A stretch of 63,027 nt of DNA from Clostridia bacterium (GCA_017541205.1 JAFXZO010000058.1:1-63027); one strand, 5' to 3'; positions 19,942 to 28,825 are shown, counted from the first letter of the stretch. Notes: a model not told the origin generated them from the sequence alone. A program made the numbers and translations.

Positions 19942-20784
19942 TCAGCGCAGTTCGGTGGTGGGGATGTTGTCCATATCGTCAAAGGCCTGGTTTTCGCCGC
20001 CCATGGCCCAAATAAACGTATAATTGCTCGTGCCCGCGCCCGCGTGGATGCTCCAGGACGGGGAAATGACGGCCTGCTCGTTCTGCATCACGATATGGCG
20101 GGTCTCGTTGCCCTCGCCCATCATATGGAACACGACGTTGTTTTCCGGCACTTCAAAATAGAAGTAGACCTCCATGCGGCGCTCGTGGGTATGGGCGGGC
20201 ATGGTGTTCCACACGGAGCCGGGCTCCAGCACCGTCATGCCCATGGAGAGCTGGCAGGTTTTGAGCACGGAGGGATGAATGAACTGGTTGATGACGCGCT
20301 TGTTGCTGGTTTCCAGGGCCCCAAGGGGCTTTTTCGCCGCGTCCGCGATCTTGATGAGCTTGTTTTCATAGCTGCAATGCGCCGGGGCGGACACGATATA
20401 GAACTTGGCGGGCTTCGCATCGTCCGCGGATTCAAAGATCACCTTTTTCGCGCCCTTGGTGATGTACAGGCAGTCCTTATATCCAAGCTCGTACACGTTT
20501 TCGTCCACGGTCACGCGTCCTGCGCCGCCCACGTTGAACATGCCGCACTCGCGCCGTTCGAGGAAATAATCGGTGCCGAAATTGTGCCAGACATCGATGC
20601 CCTTGTCGATGCTCACTTTTTCCTGGACGGGCATGACGCCGAGGGTCACCATCCGGTCCACATGGCTGTAAACGGCGGTCACCCGGTCCTGGACGAACAG
20701 GGTTTCGATCAGGAATTCCCTGCGGGTCTCTTCGGTGGTGTAGCGCTTAAAATCGCGCTGGTTGCAGGAATAGCGAATGTCCAT
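19942..20784 (-). CDS. kduI: 5-dehydro-4-deoxy-D-glucuronate isomerase
   Basis: The 280-residue cupin enzyme converts 5-keto-4-deoxyuronate, formed from unsaturated galacturonate, to 2,5-diketo-3-deoxygluconate. The zinc-binding segment PAHTHERRMEVYFYFE and the C-terminal SPSWSIHAGAGTSNYTFIW are intact, and the N-terminus (MDIRYSCNQRDFKRYTT) matches the family. I chose the ATG at 20784 because AGGAGG is nine bases upstream; a nearer ATG touches the ribosome site. The GH28 gene ends 34 bases upstream. Confidence 0.95.
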   Translation of the reverse strand: MDIRYSCNQRDFKRYTTEETRREFLIETLFVQDRVTAVYSHVDRMVTLGVMPVQEKVSIDKGIDVWHNFGTDYFLERRECGMFNVGGAGRVTVDENVYELGYKDCLYITKGAKKVIFESADDAKPAKFYIVSAPAHCSYENKLIKIADAAKKPLGALETSNKRVINQFIHPSVLKTCQLSMGMTVLEPGSVWNTMPAHTHERRMEVYFYFEVPENNVVFHMMGEGNETRHIVMQNEQAVISPSWSIHAGAGTSNYTFIWAMGGENQAFDDMDNIPTTELR

Positions 20785-20818
20785 TGGGTTCATCCTCCTC
20801 ATATTGAAATGCATTGAG

Positions 20819-22366
20819 TTACATTTGTTCAAGCTTGCCGCAGTCCTCAAGGTCCAATTCTTTTCCCTCAACGCCCTCAAAGCGCGTGTTTTTCAGCGTG
20901 ATGCTGTCCACGAACCGGGCGATCAGTCCCCGGCGGCTGCACGCCTCCACGCCGCTCGCCATGGCGGGTGGCATGGGCCTTGCGTCGGGACGGAAGCTGA
21001 AAACGCTGTCGCGGATCAGGATCTGCCCGACAGGACGCTCGGGCAGGCCCAGGATATAGCCAACACAGGCTTCGCACCCGCTCGCGCGGACAGATTCAAA
21101 GCGAATGGAGCCGATGCTTGGGGTGGTATCGTCCACGGGCTGTTTTTCCCGGCTCTGCACAAAATCGGTTTTCCCGTCCGGATCGCAAAAATACATGGCG
21201 TTTACCACCAGGGGGGCGCGGACGCCCTCCATGCGCACGTCGGAAAACGCGATATCATCGGCCACGGCGTATTTGCCGCGGCCCCGCCGGGTCTTGATGC
21301 GCAGGCCCCGGTCGTTCCCCCGCATAAAGCAGTGATGGACGCGTACGTTCCTGACCCCGCCCGCCATTTCGCTGCCCACGGTCACGCCGCCGTGGCCGTC
21401 CAGCATGCAGCAGTAGGCGATCTCGATATCCTCGCAGGGAACGTGATACTTCATGCCCATATAGATCTTGCCGGCCTTGATGGCGATGCAGTCGTCCCCC
21501 ACGGAAAAAACCGTGCCGTACATGCGGATGCGCCTGCAGCTTTCCGGATCGAAGCCGTCGGTGTTCGGGCTGTCGGCGGGCGCTTCCACGCGGACGTTGA
21601 GGAACGTAAGGTTTTCGCTGAAGGTCGGGTGCAGGTTCCAGGCAGGGCTGTTGCGGAAGGTCAGGCCCTGGACGGTGATATCCCTGCAATCCTTTAAGTA
21701 AAAGAGCCTGGGCCGGAACGCGCCACGCATTTCCTTTGGGCGCACCCACCAATCGCCCTCCTGCGCGCGGCCGTCGACGATGCCCTCGCCGATGAGGCGG
21801 ACGTCCTCAACGCCGATGCCCGTCAGGGCGGAGGCGAAGGAGCTCAAGGGATTGCCCTCCCAGGAGCCCAGCAGGTATTCGTCCTGTTCATCGGTGGAGC
21901 GGGTCATGCCGGGCAGGATGGGGAACTGCGCGCGGTCGGTCTTGAGCAGCAGCTGCGCGCCTTTTTTGAATTCAAGGGTCAGATGGCTTTTTAAGAACAG
22001 CGGGCCCGTCACATACTTCCCGTTCGGGATCAGCACGCGCCCGCCGTCCGGGCAGGAGAGGATCGCGGCCTGCAGGGCGGCGGTATCGTCATTTTCGCCA
22101 TCGCCCTTCGCGCCAAAGCGCTTCACGTTCAGGGTACAAAATTCCTTGGGCGTACGGAAAGTCAGCGTTTCCTTTTCATCGCCGAGCCAGGCTTCCAGGG
22201 TGTAATCCGTATCCGGCCACAGATCAAAGAGGGAAAAAACGGCGCGTTCCTCTTCGCCCAGGCTTTCCCCGTTCAGGACGAGCCGCCGCGGCGTTTGTGC
22301 GTAATAGTCCCCCGCTTCATCCAGCAGGAAGGCGCAGCTTCGGGCGGAAACAAACAGGCATTTCAT
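20819..22366 (-). CDS. GH28 polygalacturonase, probably intracellular
   Basis: The 515-residue protein has a short N-terminal beta-sandwich-like domain (about 1-85) and then a right-handed beta-helix. All GH28 signatures are present: NTDGFDP, GDDCIAIK, GHGGVTVGSE and RGLRIKTR, which supply the catalytic Asp residues and substrate contacts. It hydrolyses galacturonan, and a cytoplasmic location (no signal peptide) suggests exo-type action on imported oligomers. The ATG at 22366 overlaps the preceding gene by four bases (ATGA) and has AAAAGGA upstream. The longer frame to 22624 only runs through the neighbour. Confidence 0.93.
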   Translation of the reverse strand: MKCLFVSARSCAFLLDEAGDYYAQTPRRLVLNGESLGEEERAVFSLFDLWPDTDYTLEAWLGDEKETLTFRTPKEFCTLNVKRFGAKGDGENDDTAALQAAILSCPDGGRVLIPNGKYVTGPLFLKSHLTLEFKKGAQLLLKTDRAQFPILPGMTRSTDEQDEYLLGSWEGNPLSSFASALTGIGVEDVRLIGEGIVDGRAQEGDWWVRPKEMRGAFRPRLFYLKDCRDITVQGLTFRNSPAWNLHPTFSENLTFLNVRVEAPADSPNTDGFDPESCRRIRMYGTVFSVGDDCIAIKAGKIYMGMKYHVPCEDIEIAYCCMLDGHGGVTVGSEMAGGVRNVRVHHCFMRGNDRGLRIKTRRGRGKYAVADDIAFSDVRMEGVRAPLVVNAMYFCDPDGKTDFVQSREKQPVDDTTPSIGSIRFESVRASGCEACVGYILGLPERPVGQILIRDSVFSFRPDARPMPPAMASGVEACSRRGLIARFVDSITLKNTRFEGVEGKELDLEDCGKLEQM

Positions 22367-23253
22367 TCCTTTTGCGCCCTCCCTTCCTCGGCCAGGGCCA
22401 TCAGGCACGCGTATTTCGCCTTTTTGCCCTGGGGATCGTCCGCGCCGTCCGGCAGGATATCCATTAGACGCCCAAAAGCCAGCTGAGCTTTTTTCAGGTA
22501 TTTTTCCTCGTCCAGCGCGCCCAGGCGCACGCCCTTCATCAGCGCGTACGCGGTCAGCGCGCAGCCGCCCAGCGCCGGGGCGTTTTGCGGCGGGGCGTCC
22601 AAAAGGCCGGATTGCGCCTCCCATCTGCGAAGGGCCAGTCCGGCCGCCTCCGTCAGCAGGTCCGCCAGGGCGCGGTAATGCTCATACAGCTGGATCTCCA
22701 TTTTTTCAAGGGTGTCCGAAAGCGCCGAAAGATACAGGCCCAGGATCGGAAGCGGCAGGCTTTCCAGCGTCAGGGCCTTGCGGCAGCTGAGGAACCTTGC
22801 CGCGATGAAGCGCGCCAGCTGCTTGGTGCCAAGGCGCGCGTCGTATTCCGCGCGAAAGGGCATCAGAAGGAAAGCTTCCTCCATGGAAAAAGCGGCCGTG
22901 CTTTCGTCTATCTGCCCGGATGGGATATTGCCCGCCGTCTCCATCAGCTGATCCGCCGCCAGGCGATAGCGCGCGTCCTGGGTTTCCCGATCCGCGAACA
23001 GGATCGCCGCGCCCAGCGCTTCTTTTTTATATCCGCCGCCGTCGCCCATGGGCAGATCGATTTTTCCGTCCCGGCTGACCCGCTTTTCCAGCCAGGAAAG
23101 CACGGTCTCCCGGAATTGCGGCTTGCCGTCGGCCTGATACAGCGCAGCAAAGGCCCGGAGCGCCCACGCGTCCGTCAAGGAGGGCGCGCTTCGTCCCGCC
23201 GCGAATTCCCTTGCGCTTTTTTCCGCAAACACGTTCAGATCGATCAAGCGCAT
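22363..23253 (-). CDS. Divergent six-hairpin (GH88/GH105-like) protein
   Basis: The 296-residue helical protein resembles unsaturated uronyl hydrolases only loosely. The stretch MEEAFLLMPFRAEYDARLG aligns with the GH105 core where catalytic enzymes usually read LDGLYMAxPF. The expected catalytic Asp is Glu here, and the protein is shorter than the 340-380 residues typical of GH105. It may be a non-catalytic relative or an unrelated helical barrel. It is the first gene of the pectin cassette and overlaps GH28 by four bases, so co-translation is likely. There is no signal peptide. Confidence 0.45.
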   Translation of the reverse strand: MRLIDLNVFAEKSAREFAAGRSAPSLTDAWALRAFAALYQADGKPQFRETVLSWLEKRVSRDGKIDLPMGDGGGYKKEALGAAILFADRETQDARYRLAADQLMETAGNIPSGQIDESTAAFSMEEAFLLMPFRAEYDARLGTKQLARFIAARFLSCRKALTLESLPLPILGLYLSALSDTLEKMEIQLYEHYRALADLLTEAAGLALRRWEAQSGLLDAPPQNAPALGGCALTAYALMKGVRLGALDEEKYLKKAQLAFGRLMDILPDGADDPQGKKAKYACLMALAEEGRAQKE

Positions 23254-23283
23254 CCCTCCGCACCTGCTTATCTTTCTTCCATT

Positions 23284-23313
23284 ATCATACCGTTTCTTTC
23301 ACCGGAATGTCAA
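23284..23313 (-). promoter_or_regulatory. Promoter for pectin cassette
   Basis: On the minus strand TTGACA (23313-23308) and TATGAT (23289-23284) are separated by 18 bases, 31 bases ahead of the first gene of the GH105-like/GH28/kduI/kduD run. I see no clear operator palindrome around it. Confidence 0.75.
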
Positions 23314-23352
23314 GGCATATTTCACCTTTTTCCGATGGCTCGGCATGCAAAA

Positions 23353-23389
23353 ACCGCTTTTATCCGCGCAGCGCGGGGATAGAAGCGGT
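23353..23389 (-). terminator. Terminator after the GT-C-like gene
   Basis: On the minus strand ACCGCTTCTATCC pairs with GGATAAAAGCGGT through a long stem and is followed by TTTTTGC. It ends the 25444-23408 gene just before the pectin-cassette promoter. Confidence 0.82.
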
Positions 23390-23407
23390 ACGGTGACCGA
23401 CGAATGG

Positions 23408-25444
23408 TCATTCGATCACTTCATCGTAATAATCCAGGATATAATTCACGTCCAGGCAGGTCTGGTCCTTGACCGAATACAGGTTGAAGCCCGTCTTTGG
23501 GTCATAGAAGAGAAGCTCGACGCTGGCCGCATCAAAGAGAACGTCGTCCGTGCAGAGCACATAGTTGATTTCGGTGCCCTTCGGGTATTTCCTGTTCCCC
23601 GTAAACATCGTCATACACGAGGTCAATTGGGTCTTGGTCAGGTCGATCACGCCGTCCGGGCCGAGCGCCTTTTTCAGGTCCTTGGTGAGCACCCCGTACC
23701 AGTCAAAAGAAAAGACGGTTTCGATCCTCCTCTTTTTCCCTTCCAGCTTATCTTTGCTGATGACCAAAAGATCCCCGCCATCCGTATATTGGCTCACTTC
23801 CCGTTCCAGCGCGGCGTATCTGGCCATTTCCGTGTCCGAACGCACGGCGGATCTGTTGTTCTCCAAAGAGACGGCGTCGTTATAGATTTCAACGGCGAGC
23901 GCCAGGCAGCAAAATACGGCGATGGCGGCCTTTTTGTGCTTGCGCGCCAAAAGAGTGATGAGCAGCATGAAGGCGGTAAACGCTGACATGGAAAGCAGCA
24001 TCCCATGATGATAGGTGACGTTCTTGGAGCCGCCCGTCTGATCGGCGAAGAACAGCTTGACGGAGGCGCCGAGCCCGGCTCCCTCCTCCTTGGCTTCCTT
24101 TTCCAGGTCTTGCTTTCCTTCCGTCAGCTTGTCAAACGCCTTGGTCAGATCCTGCACGTGCCAGGTATCGTAGGAATCGTAGGAGGTAACGTATCGGTTG
24201 GGAGCCAAGAGCAAAACGCACGCGACGCCAACGATCAGCACGCCGATCAGGCCGGCGCGCTTCATTTGCTTCGCAGGCTTTCGCATTTCCTCAAGGAGCA
24301 GCGCGAAAAACGGGAACAGGAAAGGAATGAAATAGCGGGTATGAATGCGCATGTTTTCGTTGCCCAGCTCTTCCTTGACCGAAACGCTGAACGAAAGGAA
24401 CACCACCGTGAGGAGGAAGGAAACAGACAGAAAAATGACCCAGTTGAAATGGACCGTCCCTTCGTCGGCCAGCCTGCCCTGCCGGTTCCTTTTGATCTGC
24501 CAGTACAGCACCGGGATGCCAAAGAGCGCGACGCACATATACAGCCAATTTCTGATGATGCAATGAAACAGATATTCGATTTTGTACATCGAATCGATGT
24601 TTTTCAGGCCGAATTGATTGGAATACGAGAATTGGACCCCCAGCAGCAGCTTGACCAGCAGATAGGCGGCAAGCGCCGCGGCGGCATGGATGGCGGCGGC
24701 GCACAGATACCGCTTCCAATTCGCGTCCTTTTTCCGGGCGAGCCGGACCGCGGTGACCAGGCCCCAGAGGATAAAAGCGCCGGCGAAGGCGGTGACCGCT
24801 TCTTTTTCAAAATAGATCACGCACGCGAAAACGCCCAGCAGCGCCGCGCTTACATTCACCTTGGCAAGAGAAAACCGGTCAGGCCCGTCGATGCGCCGGT
24901 ACAGCGAATAATAGCCCAGCATCAGGTACAGGCACAGGGGCAGATAAAGGTTTTCCTGGGCGTAGCGATCCCCGTAGCTCATGATCGGGCTGCAGACAAA
25001 CAGCACGAGCGCCAGCAATTGAAGGATGCGGGACGAGGTGATTTTTTTCGCCAGCCGGTAGGCCGGGAACACGGAAAACGAAATCATCACCTTGTTCAGC
25101 CAGATCGCGAGCGCTGAGCGCAGCAGAGAATCCTTGATGAAAAACAGCGGCGACAGCACCAGGGAATACACAAATTTGCTGAAATCCACCGGGAGGAAAT
25201 AAAGGGAAAACGCAGGCTCCTTCCAGAACGTTTTGGCCAGGCCCCAGGAAAGGAGCTCGTCATAATAGGTCCGCAAAAGATGCGGCCCCGGCAAAAGCAG
25301 GCCGCGGACCACGACGGACAGCACAAACAGCAAAAAGACCGCCGCCCCCATCAGCTTATCCTGGGCGCGCGGATCCTGCCATCGCAGCATCCATTTCGGC
25401 GCTGCCTTTTTCGGTTTCGGGTTTTCTGCAGGGGTCGCTTCCAT
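23408..25444 (-). CDS. Large polytopic membrane protein, GT-C glycosyltransferase-like
   Basis: The 678-residue protein has a Pro/Lys-rich cytoplasmic start, about 11-12 membrane helices and an extracytoplasmic C-terminal part (from about residue 540). The first outer loop reads LLRTYYDELLSWGLAKTFW, where the YDE acidic pair sits as the catalytic Asp/Glu does in GT-C enzymes of the ArnT/PMT type. These use lipid-linked sugars outside the membrane. No specific substrate can be inferred and no glycan genes are adjacent. The ATG at 25444 follows GAGGTG; a GTG at 25456 is also in frame. The gene stands alone with its own terminator. Confidence 0.6.
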   Translation of the reverse strand: MEATPAENPKPKKAAPKWMLRWQDPRAQDKLMGAAVFLLFVLSVVVRGLLLPGPHLLRTYYDELLSWGLAKTFWKEPAFSLYFLPVDFSKFVYSLVLSPLFFIKDSLLRSALAIWLNKVMISFSVFPAYRLAKKITSSRILQLLALVLFVCSPIMSYGDRYAQENLYLPLCLYLMLGYYSLYRRIDGPDRFSLAKVNVSAALLGVFACVIYFEKEAVTAFAGAFILWGLVTAVRLARKKDANWKRYLCAAAIHAAAALAAYLLVKLLLGVQFSYSNQFGLKNIDSMYKIEYLFHCIIRNWLYMCVALFGIPVLYWQIKRNRQGRLADEGTVHFNWVIFLSVSFLLTVVFLSFSVSVKEELGNENMRIHTRYFIPFLFPFFALLLEEMRKPAKQMKRAGLIGVLIVGVACVLLLAPNRYVTSYDSYDTWHVQDLTKAFDKLTEGKQDLEKEAKEEGAGLGASVKLFFADQTGGSKNVTYHHGMLLSMSAFTAFMLLITLLARKHKKAAIAVFCCLALAVEIYNDAVSLENNRSAVRSDTEMARYAALEREVSQYTDGGDLLVISKDKLEGKKRRIETVFSFDWYGVLTKDLKKALGPDGVIDLTKTQLTSCMTMFTGNRKYPKGTEINYVLCTDDVLFDAASVELLFYDPKTGFNLYSVKDQTCLDVNYILDYYDEVIE

Positions 25445-25525
25445 GGCTCGCTTCACCTCAAAGAATAGTCTTCTTCATCCGTACGGATCAAGCTATCTTG
25501 TTTTTATTCTGCAAAAATCGCCGTA

Positions 25526-25556
25526 TTCCTGCATTCCGTGCATTTTTTTGCAGGAA
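25526..25556 (-). terminator. Possible terminator after yolD-like gene
   Basis: The minus strand has perfect 8-base arms TTCCTGCA / TGCAGGAA with a 15-base loop and a T run (GATTTTTG) about seven bases beyond. The loop is long, so this is only a moderate candidate. Confidence 0.4.
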
Positions 25557-25605
25557 ACGCCAAACTGCGGGCAGACTGAAGCGGGAGGAAGCGTTCCGGG
25601 CCGCG

Positions 25606-26139
25606 TTATTTTTCCTCTTGGGCGATCAAAAGGATGTTGTCGAAAGGGATCGCGGTATCCTCCACCGTGATCGTGCGGGTGATTTCGCCGTCCACTTTGG
25701 ATACCCTGCCGCTGACCGTCGCATACCGGCCCAGGCGGCGGTAGGCCAGGGAGTGCCGATCCTGGCAGAGCACAAAATACGTGACCGCCGCCTGAACGTT
25801 GTTTTCCCGGGCCAGGCGGCGCGTACGGGTCAATTCGCGCAGGGCCAGCAGCTTTCGGTTGATTTCCTCGCGCTCGCTTTCGTCCAGCTCGATTTTTTCC
25901 ATGTACGCGATGTTTTTTTCGCCGATGCTGCCGCCGTAGCCGTCCAGCGCGTCGAAGGGCGCGAAAATTTTGGCGCGCTGGCCCTGCTCCATCCGGGGAT
26001 GGCGCAGGGTGAATTCATCCCGGCCGTGCCGGGGCCGCCCCTGCAAGAGCACCTGCAAATACGGGAACGCGGTGGAGACCTGCACGCCGTTCCACAGGAT
26101 ATAGGCGGGCGCGGCCTTGGCAAAAGAGGCTTGTTTCAT
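25606..26139 (-). CDS. YolD-like protein, partner gene of Y-family polymerase
   Basis: The 177-residue protein carries the YolD-type core HPRMEQGQRAKIFAPFDALDGYGGSI. A charged helix with LDESEREEINRKLLAL follows, then a C-terminal beta-rich part on hydrolase-style strands (TVSGRVSKVDGEIT). YolD-like proteins are routinely encoded beside UvrX/UmuC-type polymerases in Firmicutes and are SOS-regulated; their exact role is not established. The ATG at 26139 is used after a G-rich weak ribosome site. It lies 25 bases after the polymerase gene and shares its promoter. Confidence 0.75.
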   Translation of the reverse strand: MKQASFAKAAPAYILWNGVQVSTAFPYLQVLLQGRPRHGRDEFTLRHPRMEQGQRAKIFAPFDALDGYGGSIGEKNIAYMEKIELDESEREEINRKLLALRELTRTRRLARENNVQAAVTYFVLCQDRHSLAYRRLGRYATVSGRVSKVDGEITRTITVEDTAIPFDNILLIAQEEK

Positions 26140-26164
26140 GGAGGACCCCCCTTTCTGCAATGCG

Positions 26165-27583
26165 TCACAGCGTGCTGCCCGCCCGGTGCCCGCCGATCTG
26201 GGCGTTGCGCTCCACGGTGGTGGCGCCCTCCAGCAGGTTCATGCCCTTGATGACGGCGTTCATGCCGTATTTGCGGCGGACGAGCAGCATGGCCCGCTGC
26301 AGCTTCCGTTCGCGTTCCACGGCGCTTGCGTCGGTGAACAGATCCATTTGGCAGAAGCCGTCGTCCTCCTCCACGTCGTTGGCGGCGATGTTCAGGCGGC
26401 GCACCAGCAATTGATGGTCCACCGTCTTTTCATAGGAGGGCACCAGCCGCTCCATAATCAGCGCGCGGCTGTTGGTGCGCGTGCGCATGCGCACGGTGCC
26501 TTTGCTGTGCTTGGGCAGCAGGCGGCCGTAGTAATCCACGGTCAGCGGCCCCTGGTAATAGGGGTTCACGTTCAGGGATTCCGGATCATAGCACACCCAC
26601 CAGGTCAGCGACGGGGCCGTCAGATTTTTGGACAGGAGATCGGCGCAGAGCAGATCGGCCATTTCCTTGAAGACCAGCAGGCCCTCCCCGTACGCGTAGG
26701 GCCGCGGCAGCACCTGGCCGGTGCTCAGGCTGTGGCCGTCGGAGCGGTAGCTTTTGATGTCCTGCATGGTGGTGGGCTCCACGCCCCAGGCGTGGTCGAT
26801 CAGCAACTCCGCGTTGATGCCGAACAGCTCGTACAGCCGCCCTTCGTTGCTCTGGGACAGGGCGGCGATATCGCCCATGGTGAAAAGGCCCTGGCTTTCC
26901 AGTTTTTTTGCCGTTCCATAGCCGATCTGCCAGAAATCCGTGAGCGGCCGGTGCATCCACAGCATCAGCCGATAGGTGTTTTCGTTCAGCTCGGCAATGC
27001 GCACCCCGTCCTTGTCCGCGGGGCTTTTTTTCGCCACGATGTCCATGCCGATCTTGGCCAGGTAGAGGTTGGTGCCGATGCCAACGGTGGCGGTGATGCC
27101 CGTCTCGCGAAGGACGCTGCCGATCATGGTCATGGCCATGAGCCGCGCCGGGGATAGGCCGAGCCGCTTTGCCTTCTCCCGGTACAGATGCAGGTAGGGC
27201 GTCGCGTCGATGAACACTTCATCGATGGAATAGACGTGAATATCCTGCTGGGATACGTAGCGCAGATAGATCTCATACACCCGGGCGCTGACGCGGATAT
27301 ACTCCGCCATGCGGGGCGCCGCCACGATGTAATCCACCTTGGTATGGGTGTACGCTTCGTACATGCGGATGCGTTCCTTCGCCTCAAAGAGCCTGGGGCG
27401 GCTCGGCACTCCCAGGGCTTTGAGCGCCGGGCTGACCGCCAGGCAGATCGTTTTGTCCGTACGGCTTTCATCCGCCACCAGCAGCTTTGCCGTCAGCGGA
27501 TTCAGCCCCCGGGCATGGCATTCCACGCTGGCGTAAAAGCTTTTCAGATCGCTGGCAATGTACTGCCTGTCTTCCTCCCCCAT
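26165..27583 (-). CDS. Y-family (UmuC/UvrX-type) DNA polymerase
   Basis: The 472-residue translesion polymerase has the N-terminal catalytic motif SDLKSFYASVEC and the second acidic motif YSIDEVFID. The palm/fingers region (GITATVGIGTNLYLAK), the helix-hairpin-helix region (FWQIGYGTAKKLESQGLFTMGDIA) and a little-finger domain follow. It would copy past damaged bases during the SOS response. The LexA box and perfect promoter upstream make that regulation explicit. The ATG at 27583 follows AAGGAAAGGAAG. Confidence 0.94.
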   Translation of the reverse strand: MGEEDRQYIASDLKSFYASVECHARGLNPLTAKLLVADESRTDKTICLAVSPALKALGVPSRPRLFEAKERIRMYEAYTHTKVDYIVAAPRMAEYIRVSARVYEIYLRYVSQQDIHVYSIDEVFIDATPYLHLYREKAKRLGLSPARLMAMTMIGSVLRETGITATVGIGTNLYLAKIGMDIVAKKSPADKDGVRIAELNENTYRLMLWMHRPLTDFWQIGYGTAKKLESQGLFTMGDIAALSQSNEGRLYELFGINAELLIDHAWGVEPTTMQDIKSYRSDGHSLSTGQVLPRPYAYGEGLLVFKEMADLLCADLLSKNLTAPSLTWWVCYDPESLNVNPYYQGPLTVDYYGRLLPKHSKGTVRMRTRTNSRALIMERLVPSYEKTVDHQLLVRRLNIAANDVEEDDGFCQMDLFTDASAVERERKLQRAMLLVRRKYGMNAVIKGMNLLEGATTVERNAQIGGHRAGSTL

Positions 27584-27612
27584 GACGGCGCTTCCTTTCC
27601 TTGCTCATATAA

Positions 27613-27624
27613 GAACATTTGTTC
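27613..27624. promoter_or_regulatory. LexA (DinR) operator
   Basis: GAACATTTGTTC is a perfect GAAC-N4-GTTC palindrome, the core of the Gram-positive LexA box. It lies about 13 bases downstream of the -10 element, over the start of transcription, where bound LexA would block the polymerase/YolD operon until DNA damage. Confidence 0.88.
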
Positions 27625-27636
27625 TCTTTCGTGTTT

Positions 27637-27665
27637 ATTATAGTCCTTCGCGGCGGGGGTGTCAA
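27637..27665 (-). promoter_or_regulatory. Consensus promoter of the SOS polymerase operon
   Basis: On the minus strand TTGACA (27665-27660) and TATAAT (27642-27637) are perfect and 17 bases apart. Such a strong promoter directly next to a LexA box fits tight repression with high induced expression. Confidence 0.9.
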
Positions 27666-27694
27666 GAAAAAAATCGATAGAAATTTCTGGTTGA

Positions 27695-28825
27695 TTAGGT
27701 CAGATTATAGGTACAGCTCCGGCTGACGTTGAGCACGATGCCGACGGCGGCCATGGTGATGGAAAGGGAGGTGCCGCCGGCGCTGAAAAAGGGCAGCGGC
27801 AGGCCGGTGGTCGGCAGGATGCCGACAACGACGCCCATATTGATGAACGCCTGCACGGAAATCATGCACACGATGCCGGCAGACAGGAGGCAGCCAAAGC
27901 GGTCCTCGCAGTGCATGGCGATGCGCATGCCCGAAAGCAGAAAGGCCGCGAACAGGCAAATCACCGCCAGGCACCCGGCCAGGCCGAAATCCTCGCCCAC
28001 GATGGCGAAAATAAAATCGCTTTCCGGATAAGGCAGATAAGCGAACTTCTGCCTGCCCTGGCCCAAACCCATGCCGAACAGCCCGCCCGAGCCGAACGCG
28101 ATCAGCGATTGGGAGAGCTGATACCCCTCATCGCTCATTTTGGCGAAGGGATCGGTGAAGGAAAGGAGCCGCTCCCGCCGGTAATCGGCGCTCCAGGCGT
28201 AATACGCGCCCACGGCCAGGCCCCCGGCGCCCAGCGCCAGGATATGCCGCCATTTCGCCCCGGCCAGCACGATCATCAGGATGCTCACGATGATGATGGT
28301 GCCGGCGGTGGAAAGGTTCGGCTGCTCCAGGATCAAAAGAAACATGGCCCCCGGCACGATCAGCACCGGCAGGATGCCCCGGAACAGCCGTTGGATCTTT
28401 TTGCCCCGCACGGTCAGCGTCATGGCCATGAAAAGCACCGCGCTGTACTTGGCCAGCTCCCCCGGCTGAAAGGAAAGCGGCCCCAGGGCCAGCCACCGGC
28501 GCGAACCGTTGATGGAACGCCCGATGCCGGGAATGGCGACAAGCAAAAGCAGCACGGCGCTCAAAACCACCCCGGTCATGACCACCCGCCTGCGCTCCCA
28601 GAAATGGTAAGGGATATTGGCCGTGAGCGCCATCGCCGCGGCCCCGACCGCCGCGCCGAACAATTGCTTTTTCACCTCGCTCAGCGGGTCGCCGGTATCC
28701 TGGGCCTTGTAATAGGTCGCGCTGAACAGGGTCAGCAGCCCCAGCATCAGCAGCAGCGTCATCATGGTGAGCAGCGTTTTGTCCACCGGTTTGGGCTTTC
28801 TTCTCCGCAAAGCGGGTTTTTCCAT
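27695..28825 (-). CDS. ftsW: FtsW/SpoVE SEDS-family peptidoglycan polymerase
   Basis: The 376-residue SEDS protein has about ten membrane helices and the family segments NGSRRWLALGPLSFQPGELAK, YQLSQSLIAFGSGGLFGMGLG and GLPLPFFSAGGTS. It polymerises lipid II glycans together with a class B PBP, here probably the SpoVD/FtsI gene of the same cluster. I chose the ATG at 28825, which lies downstream of the terminator-like hairpin at 28881-28909 and follows AAAGGCGG; the frame extends upstream to 28936 through that hairpin. Whether it is the division (FtsW) or the spore-cortex (SpoVE) version cannot be told. Confidence 0.92.
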   Translation of the reverse strand: MEKPALRRRKPKPVDKTLLTMMTLLLMLGLLTLFSATYYKAQDTGDPLSEVKKQLFGAAVGAAAMALTANIPYHFWERRRVVMTGVVLSAVLLLLVAIPGIGRSINGSRRWLALGPLSFQPGELAKYSAVLFMAMTLTVRGKKIQRLFRGILPVLIVPGAMFLLILEQPNLSTAGTIIIVSILMIVLAGAKWRHILALGAGGLAVGAYYAWSADYRRERLLSFTDPFAKMSDEGYQLSQSLIAFGSGGLFGMGLGQGRQKFAYLPYPESDFIFAIVGEDFGLAGCLAVICLFAAFLLSGMRIAMHCEDRFGCLLSAGIVCMISVQAFINMGVVVGILPTTGLPLPFFSAGGTSLSITMAAVGIVLNVSRSCTYNLT

